Shown here: piece by piece, positions 16,521 through 24,076 of the stretch
How positions within the stretch are numbered: the first letter of the stretch is position 1
How the letters are laid out: every line of letters begins with the position of its first letter
Assembly: GCA_023391895.1 (NCBI GenBank)
Contig: JAEWAC010000423.1
Span: 1 to 30,062, forward strand
Direction: 5' to 3'
Length of the DNA: 30,062 bases
Origin: Bacteroidota bacterium
GTDB taxonomy: Bacteria; Bacteroidota; Bacteroidia; Chitinophagales; Chitinophagaceae
The notes under the pieces: generated by a model
What the model saw: only the letters and a program-made list of their open reading frames with translations
Database searches by the model: none
What the model was told of the DNA's origin: nothing
Position numbers and translations under genes: made by a program

Positions 16521-17549
16521 GTGAAACTTAATTACTACACCTACGACTTAAAGTTCCGGCATCCGTTCACCATTTCCCGCGGCACCAAAACACACCAGCC
16601 TACCTTAGTGGTAGCGCTGGAGCATTTGGGCTATACCGGTTATGGCGAAGCACCGGCTATTACTTATTACAACATTTCCGTGGATAAAATGGTGGAAGAC
16701 CTGGAGCGGAAAAAAATGTTTGTTGAAAAATTTGCTTTTACCGAACCCGAACGTTATTGGCATTATCTGCACCACTTGTTTCCGATGAACCCCTTCCTGG
16801 TTTGTGCCTTGGATATGGCCGGCTGGGACCTGTATGGAAAAATGAAAGGAAAAAAGCTGTCGCAGCTCTTGATGCCGGAACAACCGTTACAACCTGTAAC
16901 CGATTACACCATTGGTATTGATACGGTGGAAAAGATGGTGGAAAAAATGCAGGCAAAGCCATGGCCCATCTACAAAATCAAGCTGGGAACACCACATGAT
17001 ATTGAAATCATAGAAGCATTACGCAAGCATACGGCGGCCACCATTCGCATTGATGCCAATGCCGCCTGGACGGCAAACGAAGCGCTGGAAAAAATAAAAG
17101 TTTTCAAAGACCTGGGCGTGGAGTTTATTGAACAGCCACTTGCCAAAGATGACTGGGATGGCATGAAATTATTGTATGAACAATCACCGCTGCCGCTGGT
17201 GGCGGATGAAAGCTGCGTGCTGGAGCAGGATGTAGAAAAGTGCCACGGACATTTTCATGGCATCAACATCAAGCTGACCAAGTGCAGTGGTATTACACCG
17301 GCTTTACGAATGATCAAACGAGCCCGCGAACTGGACCTGAAAGTAATGGTGGGCAGCATGAATGAATCCACCATTGGTTCGGCCGCCATTGCGCACCTGA
17401 TGCCGCTGATTGATTTTGTAGATGTGGACGGACCGCTGTTGTTGGAAGAAGATGTGGCCACCGGTTTGACGTATCAGGAGGACGGAACCGTAATAACTTC
17501 GGAGGCACCTGGACTGGGTATAGATTTTAAAGGCTTGTTTCAAAAATAA
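16521..17549 (+). CDS. Dipeptide epimerase (L-Ala-D/L-Glu epimerase type, enolase superfamily)
   Basis: 342 residues. The family inverts the second residue of dipeptides, classically L-Ala-D-Glu from murein peptides. The enolase-superfamily pattern is complete: KIK (Lys152/Lys154), metal ligands Asp178 (RIDANAAW), Glu204 (FIEQPL) and Asp229 (VADES), and the second catalytic lysine, most likely Lys251 (NIKLTKCSG). The DVDG motif at 301-304 is the Asp-x-Asp that binds the substrate amino group in dipeptide epimerases. The N-terminal capping domain begins with HPFTISRGTKT. The start codon is GTG, 9 nt after malQ; no ATG fits this N-terminus. Substrate specificity varies in the family and cannot be fixed here; it may act on other dipeptides. 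No D-Glu or murein peptide gene is adjacent. Confidence 0.85.
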   Translation: MKLNYYTYDLKFRHPFTISRGTKTHQPTLVVALEHLGYTGYGEAPAITYYNISVDKMVEDLERKKMFVEKFAFTEPERYWHYLHHLFPMNPFLVCALDMAGWDLYGKMKGKKLSQLLMPEQPLQPVTDYTIGIDTVEKMVEKMQAKPWPIYKIKLGTPHDIEIIEALRKHTAATIRIDANAAWTANEALEKIKVFKDLGVEFIEQPLAKDDWDGMKLLYEQSPLPLVADESCVLEQDVEKCHGHFHGINIKLTKCSGITPALRMIKRARELDLKVMVGSMNESTIGSAAIAHLMPLIDFVDVDGPLLLEEDVATGLTYQEDGTVITSEAPGLGIDFKGLFQK

Positions 17550-17938
17550 AATGGCCATTTGAACGTTAGAGGGAAGAAACCTGTGTTAACCACCAGGTCC
17601 TTTTGCTGTAATCTTTACTTGTTACGAAAAGGAGCTGCTGTAATTTATCTATGGTGTCTATCCTGTTTTTTAGCAGGTTCTCAGGAGGGCGATCTTGGTA
17701 TCAGGTATGGCGTTTTGAAAGAAGAGGTGAGTTGCCAGTTTGATTTAGAGCCCAATAGTTTATTATTTCAAGCTATCCAAACCGAAGCCCGCCTTATGAA
17801 TTGAGTAACCGTTACCGATAAGTTTGATTAAGGCTCCTTTACCTTCTTTGGAAAAAGGGATGCAGTCTGCGATGTCCGAAATTTGATGGACAAGCAATCG
17901 GCCTGAAATTTGTAAAAAGCAAAACATAATTATCCCTG
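17550..17938. other. Unassigned 389-nt gap
   Basis: Between the epimerase and the DUF6089 gene. A frame of 81 codons (TTG start, 17559-17804) is open, but it matches nothing I recognise and has no promoter box or A-rich start context. There is no clear terminator and none of the repeat words seen elsewhere. It may be a decayed gene or a long leader. Confidence 0.4.
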
Positions 17939-18805
17939 ATGAAAAGGTGCGTTCTTTTATTTAGCATATTCCTCTGTTCTTTTTCGGCTTTCAGCCAGTC
18001 CTTTCACATTGGTCTGTTTGGAGGACTGAGTAATTACCAGGGTGATCTGATCAATAATCTCTATGTGAAAAATTCTACCAAAGGTGCCGGTGGTGTTAAT
18101 TTGCAATACGAGGTATCAGAACGGTTTTTGCTTCGGGCCGGTTTTACTTTTGCCAAGGTTACCGGCAACGACGATTTTAATTCCAAAACCTATCTGCAAG
18201 CCCGCAACTTTCATTTTGAAAGCAGCATTTCGGAGTTCAGCCTGCTGGGCGAGTTTTCTCCTTTTAGTTTGTATAACATGCGCTGGACACCCTATGTTTT
18301 TGGCGGTATAGCCCTGTATCATTTTAATCCCTATACTAAAGATTCACTCAACCAAAAGGTGTTTTTAAAACCCCTGAGTACTGAAGGGCAGGGATTGGAA
18401 GGGTACCCGGAGCGCAAACCTTACACCTTAACGCAATTTGCCCTTCCGTTTGGTGGCGGTATTAAATATGCCATTTCAGATAACATTAGGATTGGTGCCG
18501 AAGTAGGCATTCGTAAATTATTTACTGACTACCTGGATGACGTAAGTACCAATTATGCCGATCCGGCCGATCTGCTGGAACAGCGGGGGCAGCTGGCGGT
18601 TGATTACTCTTACCGCGGTGATGAAGTACCCGGTGGCGACCCGGCTTACCCGGCCAAAGGCGCACAAAGAGGAGGCGCCAAGTATAAAGACCTTTATTAT
18701 TTTTCCGGTATTACCTTATCCTTTCGTTTAGGAGCATCCAATGGTTCTACTTTTGGCGGCAGGGGTAAAAGAAATAACCTCGGTTGTCCGAAAGTTCCCT
18801 TTTAA
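17939..18805 (+). CDS. DUF6089-type outer membrane beta-barrel protein
   Basis: 288 residues with a signal peptide (MKRCVLLFSIFLCSFSAFSQ). The mature part starts FHIGLFGGLSNYQGDL and has alternating strands typical of a small eight-stranded barrel, including LLRAGFTFAKVTGND, MRWTPYVFGGIALYHFNPY, FALPFGGGIKYAISDNIRIG and RKLFTDYLDDVST. These blocks, with the YLDDVS motif, are what I recall of DUF6089 proteins. PorG of the type IX secretion system belongs to this group, but paralogues are common and no other por gene is in the window, so a role in T9SS is only possible. It ends 48 nt before the UbiD-family gene, which has its own -7-like box. Confidence 0.75.
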   Translation: MKRCVLLFSIFLCSFSAFSQSFHIGLFGGLSNYQGDLINNLYVKNSTKGAGGVNLQYEVSERFLLRAGFTFAKVTGNDDFNSKTYLQARNFHFESSISEFSLLGEFSPFSLYNMRWTPYVFGGIALYHFNPYTKDSLNQKVFLKPLSTEGQGLEGYPERKPYTLTQFALPFGGGIKYAISDNIRIGAEVGIRKLFTDYLDDVSTNYADPADLLEQRGQLAVDYSYRGDEVPGGDPAYPAKGAQRGGAKYKDLYYFSGITLSFRLGASNGSTFGGRGKRNNLGCPKVPF

Positions 18806-18828
18806 CGAATTTTAGCAGTTTCTATAAG

Positions 18829-18836
18829 TAACTTCG
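18829..18836 (+). promoter_or_regulatory. Possible -7 box for the UbiD-family gene
   Basis: TAACTTCG, 7 of 8 positions of TAnnTTTG, 17 nt before the ATG. No TTTG at -33. Confidence 0.35.
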
Positions 18837-18853
18837 CGCCAACTTATTAAGTC

Positions 18854-20785
18854 ATGGCGTATAGAAATCAACAGCACTTTATTGAGGTTTTAGAAAAAGC
18901 CGGTGAACTGGTCCGTATCAAGGAGTATGTAGATCCCAAACTGGAGATAGCAGAAATCACCGACCGCATCAGCAAAACACCGGGTGGCGGCAAAGCCCTC
19001 CTGTTTGAAAATACCGGTTACGACTTTCCGGTGCTGATGAATGCCTATGGCAGTGAAAAACGCATGTGCCTGGCACTGGGCGTGCAAAAGCTGGATGATA
19101 TAGCCCATGAAATAGAACACCTGTTTCATTTGCTTTCTGCGCCTAAAGAAAATATTGTGGATAAACTAAAACTGCTCCCTAAGCTGGGACAGTTTGCCTC
19201 CTGGATGCCCAAAGTAAAAAGCGGCCGTGGTGAGTGTCAGCAGGTGGTATTGCAAAATCCTGATATTACCAAACTGCCGGTGATTACCTGCTGGCCCAAA
19301 GATGGCGGACCGTTTGTGACCCTGCCCGTCATTCACACCAAAGATCCTAATAACAATGCCCGCAATGTAGGCATGTACCGCATGCAGGTGTTTGGTCCTA
19401 CACTTACCGGTATGCACTGGCACAAGCACAAAGTATCGGCCAAGCATTTTAATGAATATAAAAAGCTGGGCAAACGCATGCCGGTAGCCGTGGCTCTGGG
19501 TGGTGACCCGGTTTATGCCTATTCTGCCACTGCACCGTTACCCGAAAACGTGGACGAATACATGCTGGCGGGTTTCCTGCGCAAAAAAAAGGTGGAGCTG
19601 GTGCGCTGCCTTACGCAGCCGGACATTGAAGTGCCGGCCGATGCCGATTTTATTATTGAAGGTTATGTTGATCCATCCGATGAGCTGATCTGGGAGGGGC
19701 CCTTTGGCGACCATACCGGCTATTACTCCCTGCCCGATTTTTATCCCCGTTTTCATATTACTTGCATCACTCACAAGCGCAACCCGGTTTACCCGGCTAC
19801 CATCGTGGGCATACCGCCGCAGGAAGATGCCTGGCTGGGAAAAGCGACGGAGCGTATTTTTTTAGCTCCCATGAAAATGACCATGGTGCCGGAAATCGTA
19901 GACATGGACATGCCGGTGGAAGGCGTGTTTCATAACCTGGTAATTGCGCAGATCAAAAAAGAATACGCCGGCCAGGGCCAAAAAGTGATGAATGCCATGT
20001 GGGGTGCCGGACAGATGATGTTCAACAAAATACTGGTACTGGCCGACGAAGGGGTGGACATACAAAACTACAAGCAGCTGGCGCAGTATGCTTTTAAAAA
20101 TATCAATCCTGCTGCCGATATTTATTTTTCACAAGGCCCGATGGATGTGCTGGACCACAGCTGCAGTAAGATGGGCTTTGGTGGTAAAATGTGCCTGGAT
20201 GGTACGACCAAATATGATGAAGAAAAGGACGATCATTTTGTGTGGCCGACGGTAGATGCCAACTGGTCTGTAAAAAATAGATTGCTGGAACAATTTCCTG
20301 AAATTAAATCCGTCAATGAAACTTTAGTGCAGCAGCAGATCCCGGTGCTGATCGTATCGGTTAAAAAGGAGCGGAGGGGCCATGTGCGGGAGCTGCATGA
20401 AAAAATTACGGAACTAAAAGAAGCTGAGAGCATCAAGCTGATTTTATACGTGGAGCACACCGTGGATGCGGAAGATGTAACCGTGGCTTTATGGCGGTTT
20501 TGCAATAACCTGGATCCCAAGCGCGACCAGTTGCTGGTGCAGCGGCCTTCGTCGGTTGATGTGGATAAAATTTTTGCCTGCCTGGGTCTGGATGGTACCC
20601 GCAAAACCAAAGAGATGGATAACTTTCACCGCGACTGGCCCAATATCATTGTAGCTGATGATGCCACCATACAGTCAGTGGACGAAAAATGGAACCGGTT
20701 GGGTTTGGGCGCTTTTCTGCCTTCGCCTTCGCTGAAGTTTAAAGACCAGATGTATGGCGAAGAAGCCGTTGTGAGCAATTCCTGA
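18854..20785 (+). CDS. UbiD-family decarboxylase (menaquinone-type)
   Basis: 643 residues. UbiD enzymes use prenylated FMN, made by UbiX, to remove carboxyl groups from aromatic or alpha,beta-unsaturated acids. Visible family signatures are RNVGMYRMQVFGPTLTGMHW, with the likely prFMN/substrate Arg176, and IWEGPFGDHTGYYS, with Glu281 and Asp286 at the positions of the E-(x4)-E/D catalytic pair. PATIVGIPPQEDAWLGKATE and the long C-terminal domain (about 430-640) also fit. In Bacteroidota this protein is usually annotated as a menaquinone biosynthesis decarboxylase; a role in another decarboxylation is not excluded. No ubiX or men/mqn gene is adjacent. A terminator follows 61 nt downstream. Confidence 0.88.
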   Translation: MAYRNQQHFIEVLEKAGELVRIKEYVDPKLEIAEITDRISKTPGGGKALLFENTGYDFPVLMNAYGSEKRMCLALGVQKLDDIAHEIEHLFHLLSAPKENIVDKLKLLPKLGQFASWMPKVKSGRGECQQVVLQNPDITKLPVITCWPKDGGPFVTLPVIHTKDPNNNARNVGMYRMQVFGPTLTGMHWHKHKVSAKHFNEYKKLGKRMPVAVALGGDPVYAYSATAPLPENVDEYMLAGFLRKKKVELVRCLTQPDIEVPADADFIIEGYVDPSDELIWEGPFGDHTGYYSLPDFYPRFHITCITHKRNPVYPATIVGIPPQEDAWLGKATERIFLAPMKMTMVPEIVDMDMPVEGVFHNLVIAQIKKEYAGQGQKVMNAMWGAGQMMFNKILVLADEGVDIQNYKQLAQYAFKNINPAADIYFSQGPMDVLDHSCSKMGFGGKMCLDGTTKYDEEKDDHFVWPTVDANWSVKNRLLEQFPEIKSVNETLVQQQIPVLIVSVKKERRGHVRELHEKITELKEAESIKLILYVEHTVDAEDVTVALWRFCNNLDPKRDQLLVQRPSSVDVDKIFACLGLDGTRKTKEMDNFHRDWPNIIVADDATIQSVDEKWNRLGLGAFLPSPSLKFKDQMYGEEAVVSNS

Positions 20786-20846
20786 GCTAAATTCTATTGC
20801 ATTCCCTGACATGTTTCTGTTGTAAAAGCTTCAAAACAACTCATTG

Positions 20847-20884
20847 AAAATAAGGTAACTGTACAAGGTTACCTTATTTTTTTG
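20847..20884 (+). terminator. Intrinsic terminator of the UbiD-family gene
   Basis: A 13-bp perfect stem AAAATAAGGTAAC (20847-20859) pairs with 20868-20880 around an 8-nt loop and is followed by a T run. Confidence 0.85.
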
Positions 20885-20985
20885 GGTGTTCACCAGTATC
20901 CGGCAGAGAGGTATATATCTGTTCAAATGGTCATTGTTAAACTTCACAACCTATTTCATAAAAAGAGCCCGGTTGTTAGTAAATT

Positions 20986-21002
20986 GCTTTAAATTTTAAA
21001 GC
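20986..21002. promoter_or_regulatory. 17-nt palindrome touching the TraB-like start codon
   Basis: GCTTTAAA-T-TTTAAAGC, 8-bp arms around a single base, ending directly before ATG 21003. With only one central base it is better suited to a dimeric DNA-binding protein than to an RNA hairpin. AT-rich chance symmetry is possible. Confidence 0.3.
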
Positions 21003-21917
21003 ATGAAGAAGCTGCTCTGCAGTTTGCTACTCGCCCTGACTGCTTATACTACTTACGCCCAAACTAATACGGTAAACACCAATACTTTACTTTGGAAAAT
21101 CAGCGGGAAAAACCTGACAAAACCGTCTTACCTGTTTGGCACCATTCATATGCTGTGTGCCGATGACGTACAATTAAGCGATAACCTGCGCAAGGCCATC
21201 AATGCTTCCGACAAGGTGTACCTGGAGCTGGATATGGATAATGTTTTTGAAATGCTGGGCGTAATAGGTAAAATGAAGATGCGCAACGATACCACTTTGG
21301 CCGACCTGCTGGAGCCGGCTGAATACGAAAAAGTAAAAGCATTTTTCAAGCAACGCAGTAGTTTGCTGCCTTTTTCTGTTTTGGAAACTTACAAACCCAT
21401 GCTGGCAGCCTCCACCCTGATGCAGGCATCCTTGAATTGTAATAAGCAAATTGCCATGGAACAACTGGTGATGCGAGAAGCCAAATCGAATGGTAAAAGC
21501 ATCAAAGGCCTCGAAACAATGGCTTTTCAAATCAGCATCTTTGACAGTATTCCTTATAAACTGCAGGCCAAACAATTGTACAACTACGTGGCCAACTACG
21601 ACAAGCTGAATGATAATAAGGAGTTTGAAGAACTGACCAAAGCCTACCTGAGCCAGCAACTGGACAAGCTGGAAGAAATTACCAAAAAAGAAGATATGGG
21701 TATTGCCAACTTTACGGACCTGCTGTTGTATAGACGCAACGAAAACTGGGCTAAAAAAATGGCTGAGCAGATGGCCTCCAATTCATTAGTAGTGGCAGTA
21801 GGTGCTGGTCATTTACCCGGCGACCGGGGTGTGATCAACCTGTTGCGGAAAGCCGGCTACAAAGTAGAGCCGGTGGAAAATGACATGACCAAAAAACCGG
21901 AAGAAAAAGAAATGTGA
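21003..21917 (+). CDS. TraB/GumN family protein, exported
   Basis: 304 residues with a signal peptide (MKKLLCSLLLALTAYTTYAQ). The mature protein carries the family landmarks: LLWKISGKNLTKPSYLFGTI with GTIHM, the central GLETMAFQ, and the C-terminal VVAVGAGHLPGDRGVINLLR. The conserved His/Glu residues in these motifs resemble a metal-dependent hydrolase of the Tiki/erythromycin-esterase-like fold, and some relatives are metalloproteases; activity of the bacterial members is not established. It probably sits in the periplasm. The C-terminus is charged (TKKPEEKEM). The gene stands alone between two terminators. A repeat starting CCGCGGATTA begins directly after its TGA stop. Confidence 0.85.
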   Translation: MKKLLCSLLLALTAYTTYAQTNTVNTNTLLWKISGKNLTKPSYLFGTIHMLCADDVQLSDNLRKAINASDKVYLELDMDNVFEMLGVIGKMKMRNDTTLADLLEPAEYEKVKAFFKQRSSLLPFSVLETYKPMLAASTLMQASLNCNKQIAMEQLVMREAKSNGKSIKGLETMAFQISIFDSIPYKLQAKQLYNYVANYDKLNDNKEFEELTKAYLSQQLDKLEEITKKEDMGIANFTDLLLYRRNENWAKKMAEQMASNSLVVAVGAGHLPGDRGVINLLRKAGYKVEPVENDMTKKPEEKEM

Positions 21918-21958
21918 CCGCGGATTACAGGATGAAATTGGATGAACAGGATTCTTTA
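21918..21958 (+). repeat. Stop-adjacent 3'-flank repeat, copy at the TraB-like gene
   Basis: Directly after the TGA stop: CCGCGGATTACAGGATGAAA, then TTGGATGAACAGGATTCTTT. This matches the segments after the stops of the 51-codon gene and ndk on the other strand. A terminator follows 22 nt later. Confidence 0.7.
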
Positions 21959-21980
21959 ATTTTTACAATACACTATTAAT

Positions 21981-22007
21981 AAAAACCCACTTTCGAGTGG
22001 GTTTTTT
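21981..22007 (+). terminator. Intrinsic terminator of the TraB-like gene
   Basis: An 11-bp stem AAAAACCCACT (21981-21991), TTCG tetraloop, then AGTGGGTTTTT and one more T. The core is the same AACCCACT sequence as in the terminator of the 51-codon gene. Confidence 0.9.
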
Positions 22008-22181
22008 CGTATCGCAGATTTCACGGATTTGAAAAAGGATTTCGCAGATGGGTGGAAGCAAATGAGGATTTGAAAGAGTTGTATCGCAGATTATATGGAT
22101 TGAGAAAAAGATTGAACTGGTTTGAAATATTGTATGGGCTTTTGAAAGAGTTGGTGAATTTTCCATCCGAAGCTCAGAATT

Positions 22182-22269
22182 GTTCAAAAGCCCATACGTC
22201 CACTCCAATGCTGAATTGAAATATAGTGCCTTGTCCCCCACTCGTTCAGGAGAGGGGGTAGGGGTGAGG
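22182..22269. repeat. 88-nt composite repeat, copy 2
   Basis: Gap-free partner of 9391-9478 in the same orientation, 74 of 88 positions identical. Four bases after its right end the 25-nt repeat starts. Confidence 0.85.
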
Positions 22270-22273
22270 TGTC

Positions 22274-22298
22274 ATCCCGACGAAGGAGGGATCTCAGA
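22274..22298. repeat. 25-nt interspersed repeat, copy 2
   Basis: Begins ATCCCGACGAAGGAGGGAT; one mismatch to 8984-9008. Confidence 0.75.
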
Positions 22299-22406
22299 GA
22301 TCACTTTTACAAAATAGTTTGCATCAAATCAGAAGGACTGGAAAATGAGAAACGTGTACATATAATTCCGAATGAAGGAGAATGGTAAGTAGTTTGACCT
22401 AATTGC

Positions 22407-22440
22407 TTAAAAAAAAAGCCCCACAAAATGTGAAGCTTTT
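22407..22440 (-). terminator. Intrinsic terminator of ndk
   Basis: On the minus strand a 12-bp stem (22440-22429 with 22425-22414) closes a 3-nt loop and is followed by a T run. Two pairs are G-T on this strand but would be A-C on the other, so the hairpin works in the ndk direction. Confidence 0.75.
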
Positions 22441-22455
22441 ACATATATAAAATCC

Positions 22456-22486
22456 TATTAATCTTGTTCAATCCTATAATCCGCGG
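22456..22486 (-). repeat. Stop-adjacent 3'-flank repeat, copy at ndk
   Basis: Read on the minus strand, directly after the ndk TAA stop: CCGCGGATTATAGGATTGAA, then CAAGATTAATAGGATT. Compare 21918-21958 and 13498-13534. Confidence 0.7.
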
Positions 22487-22903
22487 TTAGAATTGTTCTA
22501 AACCGGAAAAGAAGAAGCTGCCTTCAATTTGGGCGTTCTCGTCGCTGTCGCTTCCGTGTACGGCGTTTTCGCCTACAGAAGTGGCGTATTTTTTACGAAT
22601 GGTACCTTCCTCGGCCTGGGCTGGGTTGGTAGCACCAATCAGGGTACGGAAGTCGGCTACGGCGTTGTCTTTTTCCAAAATGGCGGCAATGATCACACCA
22701 CTGCTCATAAACTGCACCAGCTCACCATAAAAAGGCCTTTCTTTATGCACAGCATAAAATTCACCGGCTTTTTCAGCTGTCAGTTTGGTTTGTTTCAAAG
22801 CCACAATTCTGAAGCCTGCTTTCAAAATCATATCCAAAATAGCCCCTGCATGCCCGTTTTTCATAGCATCCGGCTTGATCATGGTAAACGTTCTATTGCT
22901 CAT
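22487..22903 (-). CDS. ndk: Nucleoside diphosphate kinase
   Basis: Balances cytosolic nucleoside triphosphate pools by moving the gamma phosphate through a phosphohistidine. 138 residues, normal length. It starts MSNRTFTMIKPDAM, with the nucleotide-binding lysine in IKPDA. The catalytic residue is His116 in the signature NAVHGSDSDENA. FRTLIGATNPAQAEEGTIR carries the conserved phosphate-binding arginines. The frame remains open 17 codons upstream, but that part overlaps the promoter, so ATG 22901-22903 is the start. It is a single gene with its own promoter and terminator, divergent from the DHH phosphoesterase. Confidence 0.97.
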   Translation of the reverse strand: MSNRTFTMIKPDAMKNGHAGAILDMILKAGFRIVALKQTKLTAEKAGEFYAVHKERPFYGELVQFMSSGVIIAAILEKDNAVADFRTLIGATNPAQAEEGTIRKKYATSVGENAVHGSDSDENAQIEGSFFFSGLEQF

Positions 22904-22924
22904 TTGATTTGTTTTTTTGCGCCG

Positions 22925-22954
22925 CAAAGGTAGGCGAAAGTTGCTCGCATCCAA
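22925..22954 (-). promoter_or_regulatory. Bacteroidota-type promoter of ndk
   Basis: On the minus strand TTG (22954-22952), exactly 19 nt of spacer, then TACCTTTG (22932-22925), an exact TAnnTTTG match. It lies 21 nt before the start codon. Confidence 0.7.
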
Positions 22955-23039
22955 GAGCGGCTTTCACAATTCTTTAAAAAACCCATAGCAGGAATTGGTA
23001 AAATGTAAGCACGTTAAATCAGAACAATGCGTATTTTCC

Positions 23040-23047
23040 TACTTTTG
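23040..23047 (+). promoter_or_regulatory. -7 box for the DHH phosphoesterase gene
   Basis: TACTTTTG, an exact TAnnTTTG match, ending 10 nt before ATG 23058. No clear -33 TTTG. The position supports ATG 23058 over the upstream in-frame ATG at 22995. Confidence 0.5.
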
Positions 23048-23057
23048 CAACCATTTT

Positions 23058-24065
23058 ATGCAAGCGATACAGGAAATATATTCACAGCTCAAGGAAAAAA
23101 AGAAGATTGTTATTACCATGCACCAGAAGCCCGATGCGGATGCCATGGGATCGGCGCTGGGACTTTACCATTTTCTGCTACAGCTGGATCATGAGGTTTG
23201 GGTAATATCGCCCACCAACTGGGCCCGCTGGCTCAACTGGATGCCGGCGGTAGATAAAGTACTGGATTACGAATTGCATAAAGCTGCTGCCGATGACATC
23301 CTGGACAAAGCCGACTGGCTGTTTTGCCTGGACTTTAACCACTTTGGCAGAACCAAAAACCTGGCGGCCAAACTGGCTTCGGTGCAGTGCACCAAAATAC
23401 TCATCGACCATCACCAGCAACCTGATACCGCTTCTTTTCACTATGGTGTTTCAATGGCGGGCAAAAGCTCAACCAGCGAGATGGTGTACGACCTGATTGT
23501 GAACAGCGGCCACCGCGATAAGATCAACAGTTACGTAAGCGAATGCCTGTATGCCGGGGTGGTGGCCGATACCGGATCTTTCCGTTTTTCGTCTACCCAT
23601 GCGAGTGTACATCATATGGTGGCTTATATGAAAGAGCAGGGGCTGGACCATACCAAAGTACACGAGGCGCTTTTTGACAACTATCTGGAAAACCGGCTGC
23701 GGTTCCTTGGGCATGTGCTGACCAACCGTATGGAGGTATTTTATGAATACAATACGGCCATGATCTCCATACCCAAGTCCGACCTGCTGAAATATGAAAT
23801 CAAAACCGGCGATACGGAAGGGTTAGTTAACTATCCTTTATCCATTCAGGGCATTAAGTTGGTAGGGCTGGTGATTGACCGCGACGAAGAACGCAAGTGG
23901 TCGTTCCGCAGCAAAGGGGCTTTTGACTGCAATACTTTTGCCCGTACCTATTTTGAGGGCGGTGGCCATTTCAATGCTTCGGGTGGCCGCGACAGCGAAA
24001 ATCTGTACACAACGGTGCAGAAGTTCAAAGAAGCGATTAAAGAAAACAAATCATTATTACAATAA
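23058..24065 (+). CDS. DHH/DHHA1 phosphoesterase (NrnA-like nanoRNase/pAp phosphatase)
   Basis: 335 residues. The DHH domain shows motif I HQKPDAD (residues 22-28), motif II LDFNHFGR, motif III DHH at 117-119 and motif IV VVADTGSFRFSS, the acidic and His ligands of two metal ions. The C-terminal DHHA1 domain has GGGHFNASGG. This is the layout of NrnA, which degrades very short RNAs and dephosphorylates pAp; c-di-AMP or pApA cleavage is an alternative within the family. It should be cytosolic. It is followed 11 nt later by the FKBP lipoprotein gene, so the two probably share a transcript, although their functions are not obviously linked. Confidence 0.88.
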   Translation: MQAIQEIYSQLKEKKKIVITMHQKPDADAMGSALGLYHFLLQLDHEVWVISPTNWARWLNWMPAVDKVLDYELHKAAADDILDKADWLFCLDFNHFGRTKNLAAKLASVQCTKILIDHHQQPDTASFHYGVSMAGKSSTSEMVYDLIVNSGHRDKINSYVSECLYAGVVADTGSFRFSSTHASVHHMVAYMKEQGLDHTKVHEALFDNYLENRLRFLGHVLTNRMEVFYEYNTAMISIPKSDLLKYEIKTGDTEGLVNYPLSIQGIKLVGLVIDRDEERKWSFRSKGAFDCNTFARTYFEGGGHFNASGGRDSENLYTTVQKFKEAIKENKSLLQ

Positions 24066-24076
24066 ACAAACAACAA

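Larger units (their letters stand above)
22008..22406. repeat. Repeat island D (no gene seen)
   Basis: About 400 nt between the terminators of the TraB-like gene and ndk. It holds ATCGCAGATTTCACGGATTT words (22013-22050 and 22082-22112), the TATGGGCTTTTGAAAGAGTT word at 22132-22151, the second 88-nt composite repeat (22182-22269) and the second 25-nt repeat (22274-22298). From 22300 to 22406 nothing is recognised. The minus frame at 21963-22241 runs through the repeats. Confidence 0.7.

Noticed and set aside
17559..17804. 81-codon plus-strand frame after the epimerase
   Set aside because: Needs a TTG start, has no promoter box and no recognised similarity; kept only as a note on the gap.
17939..18805. 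Firm assignment of the DUF6089 protein as PorG of the type IX secretion system
   Set aside because: The family is shared by several paralogues and no other secretion gene is in the window.
21918..22486. Insertion-sequence remnant
   Set aside because: No transposase fragment, no terminal inverted repeats flanked by target duplications; the repeats are short words.
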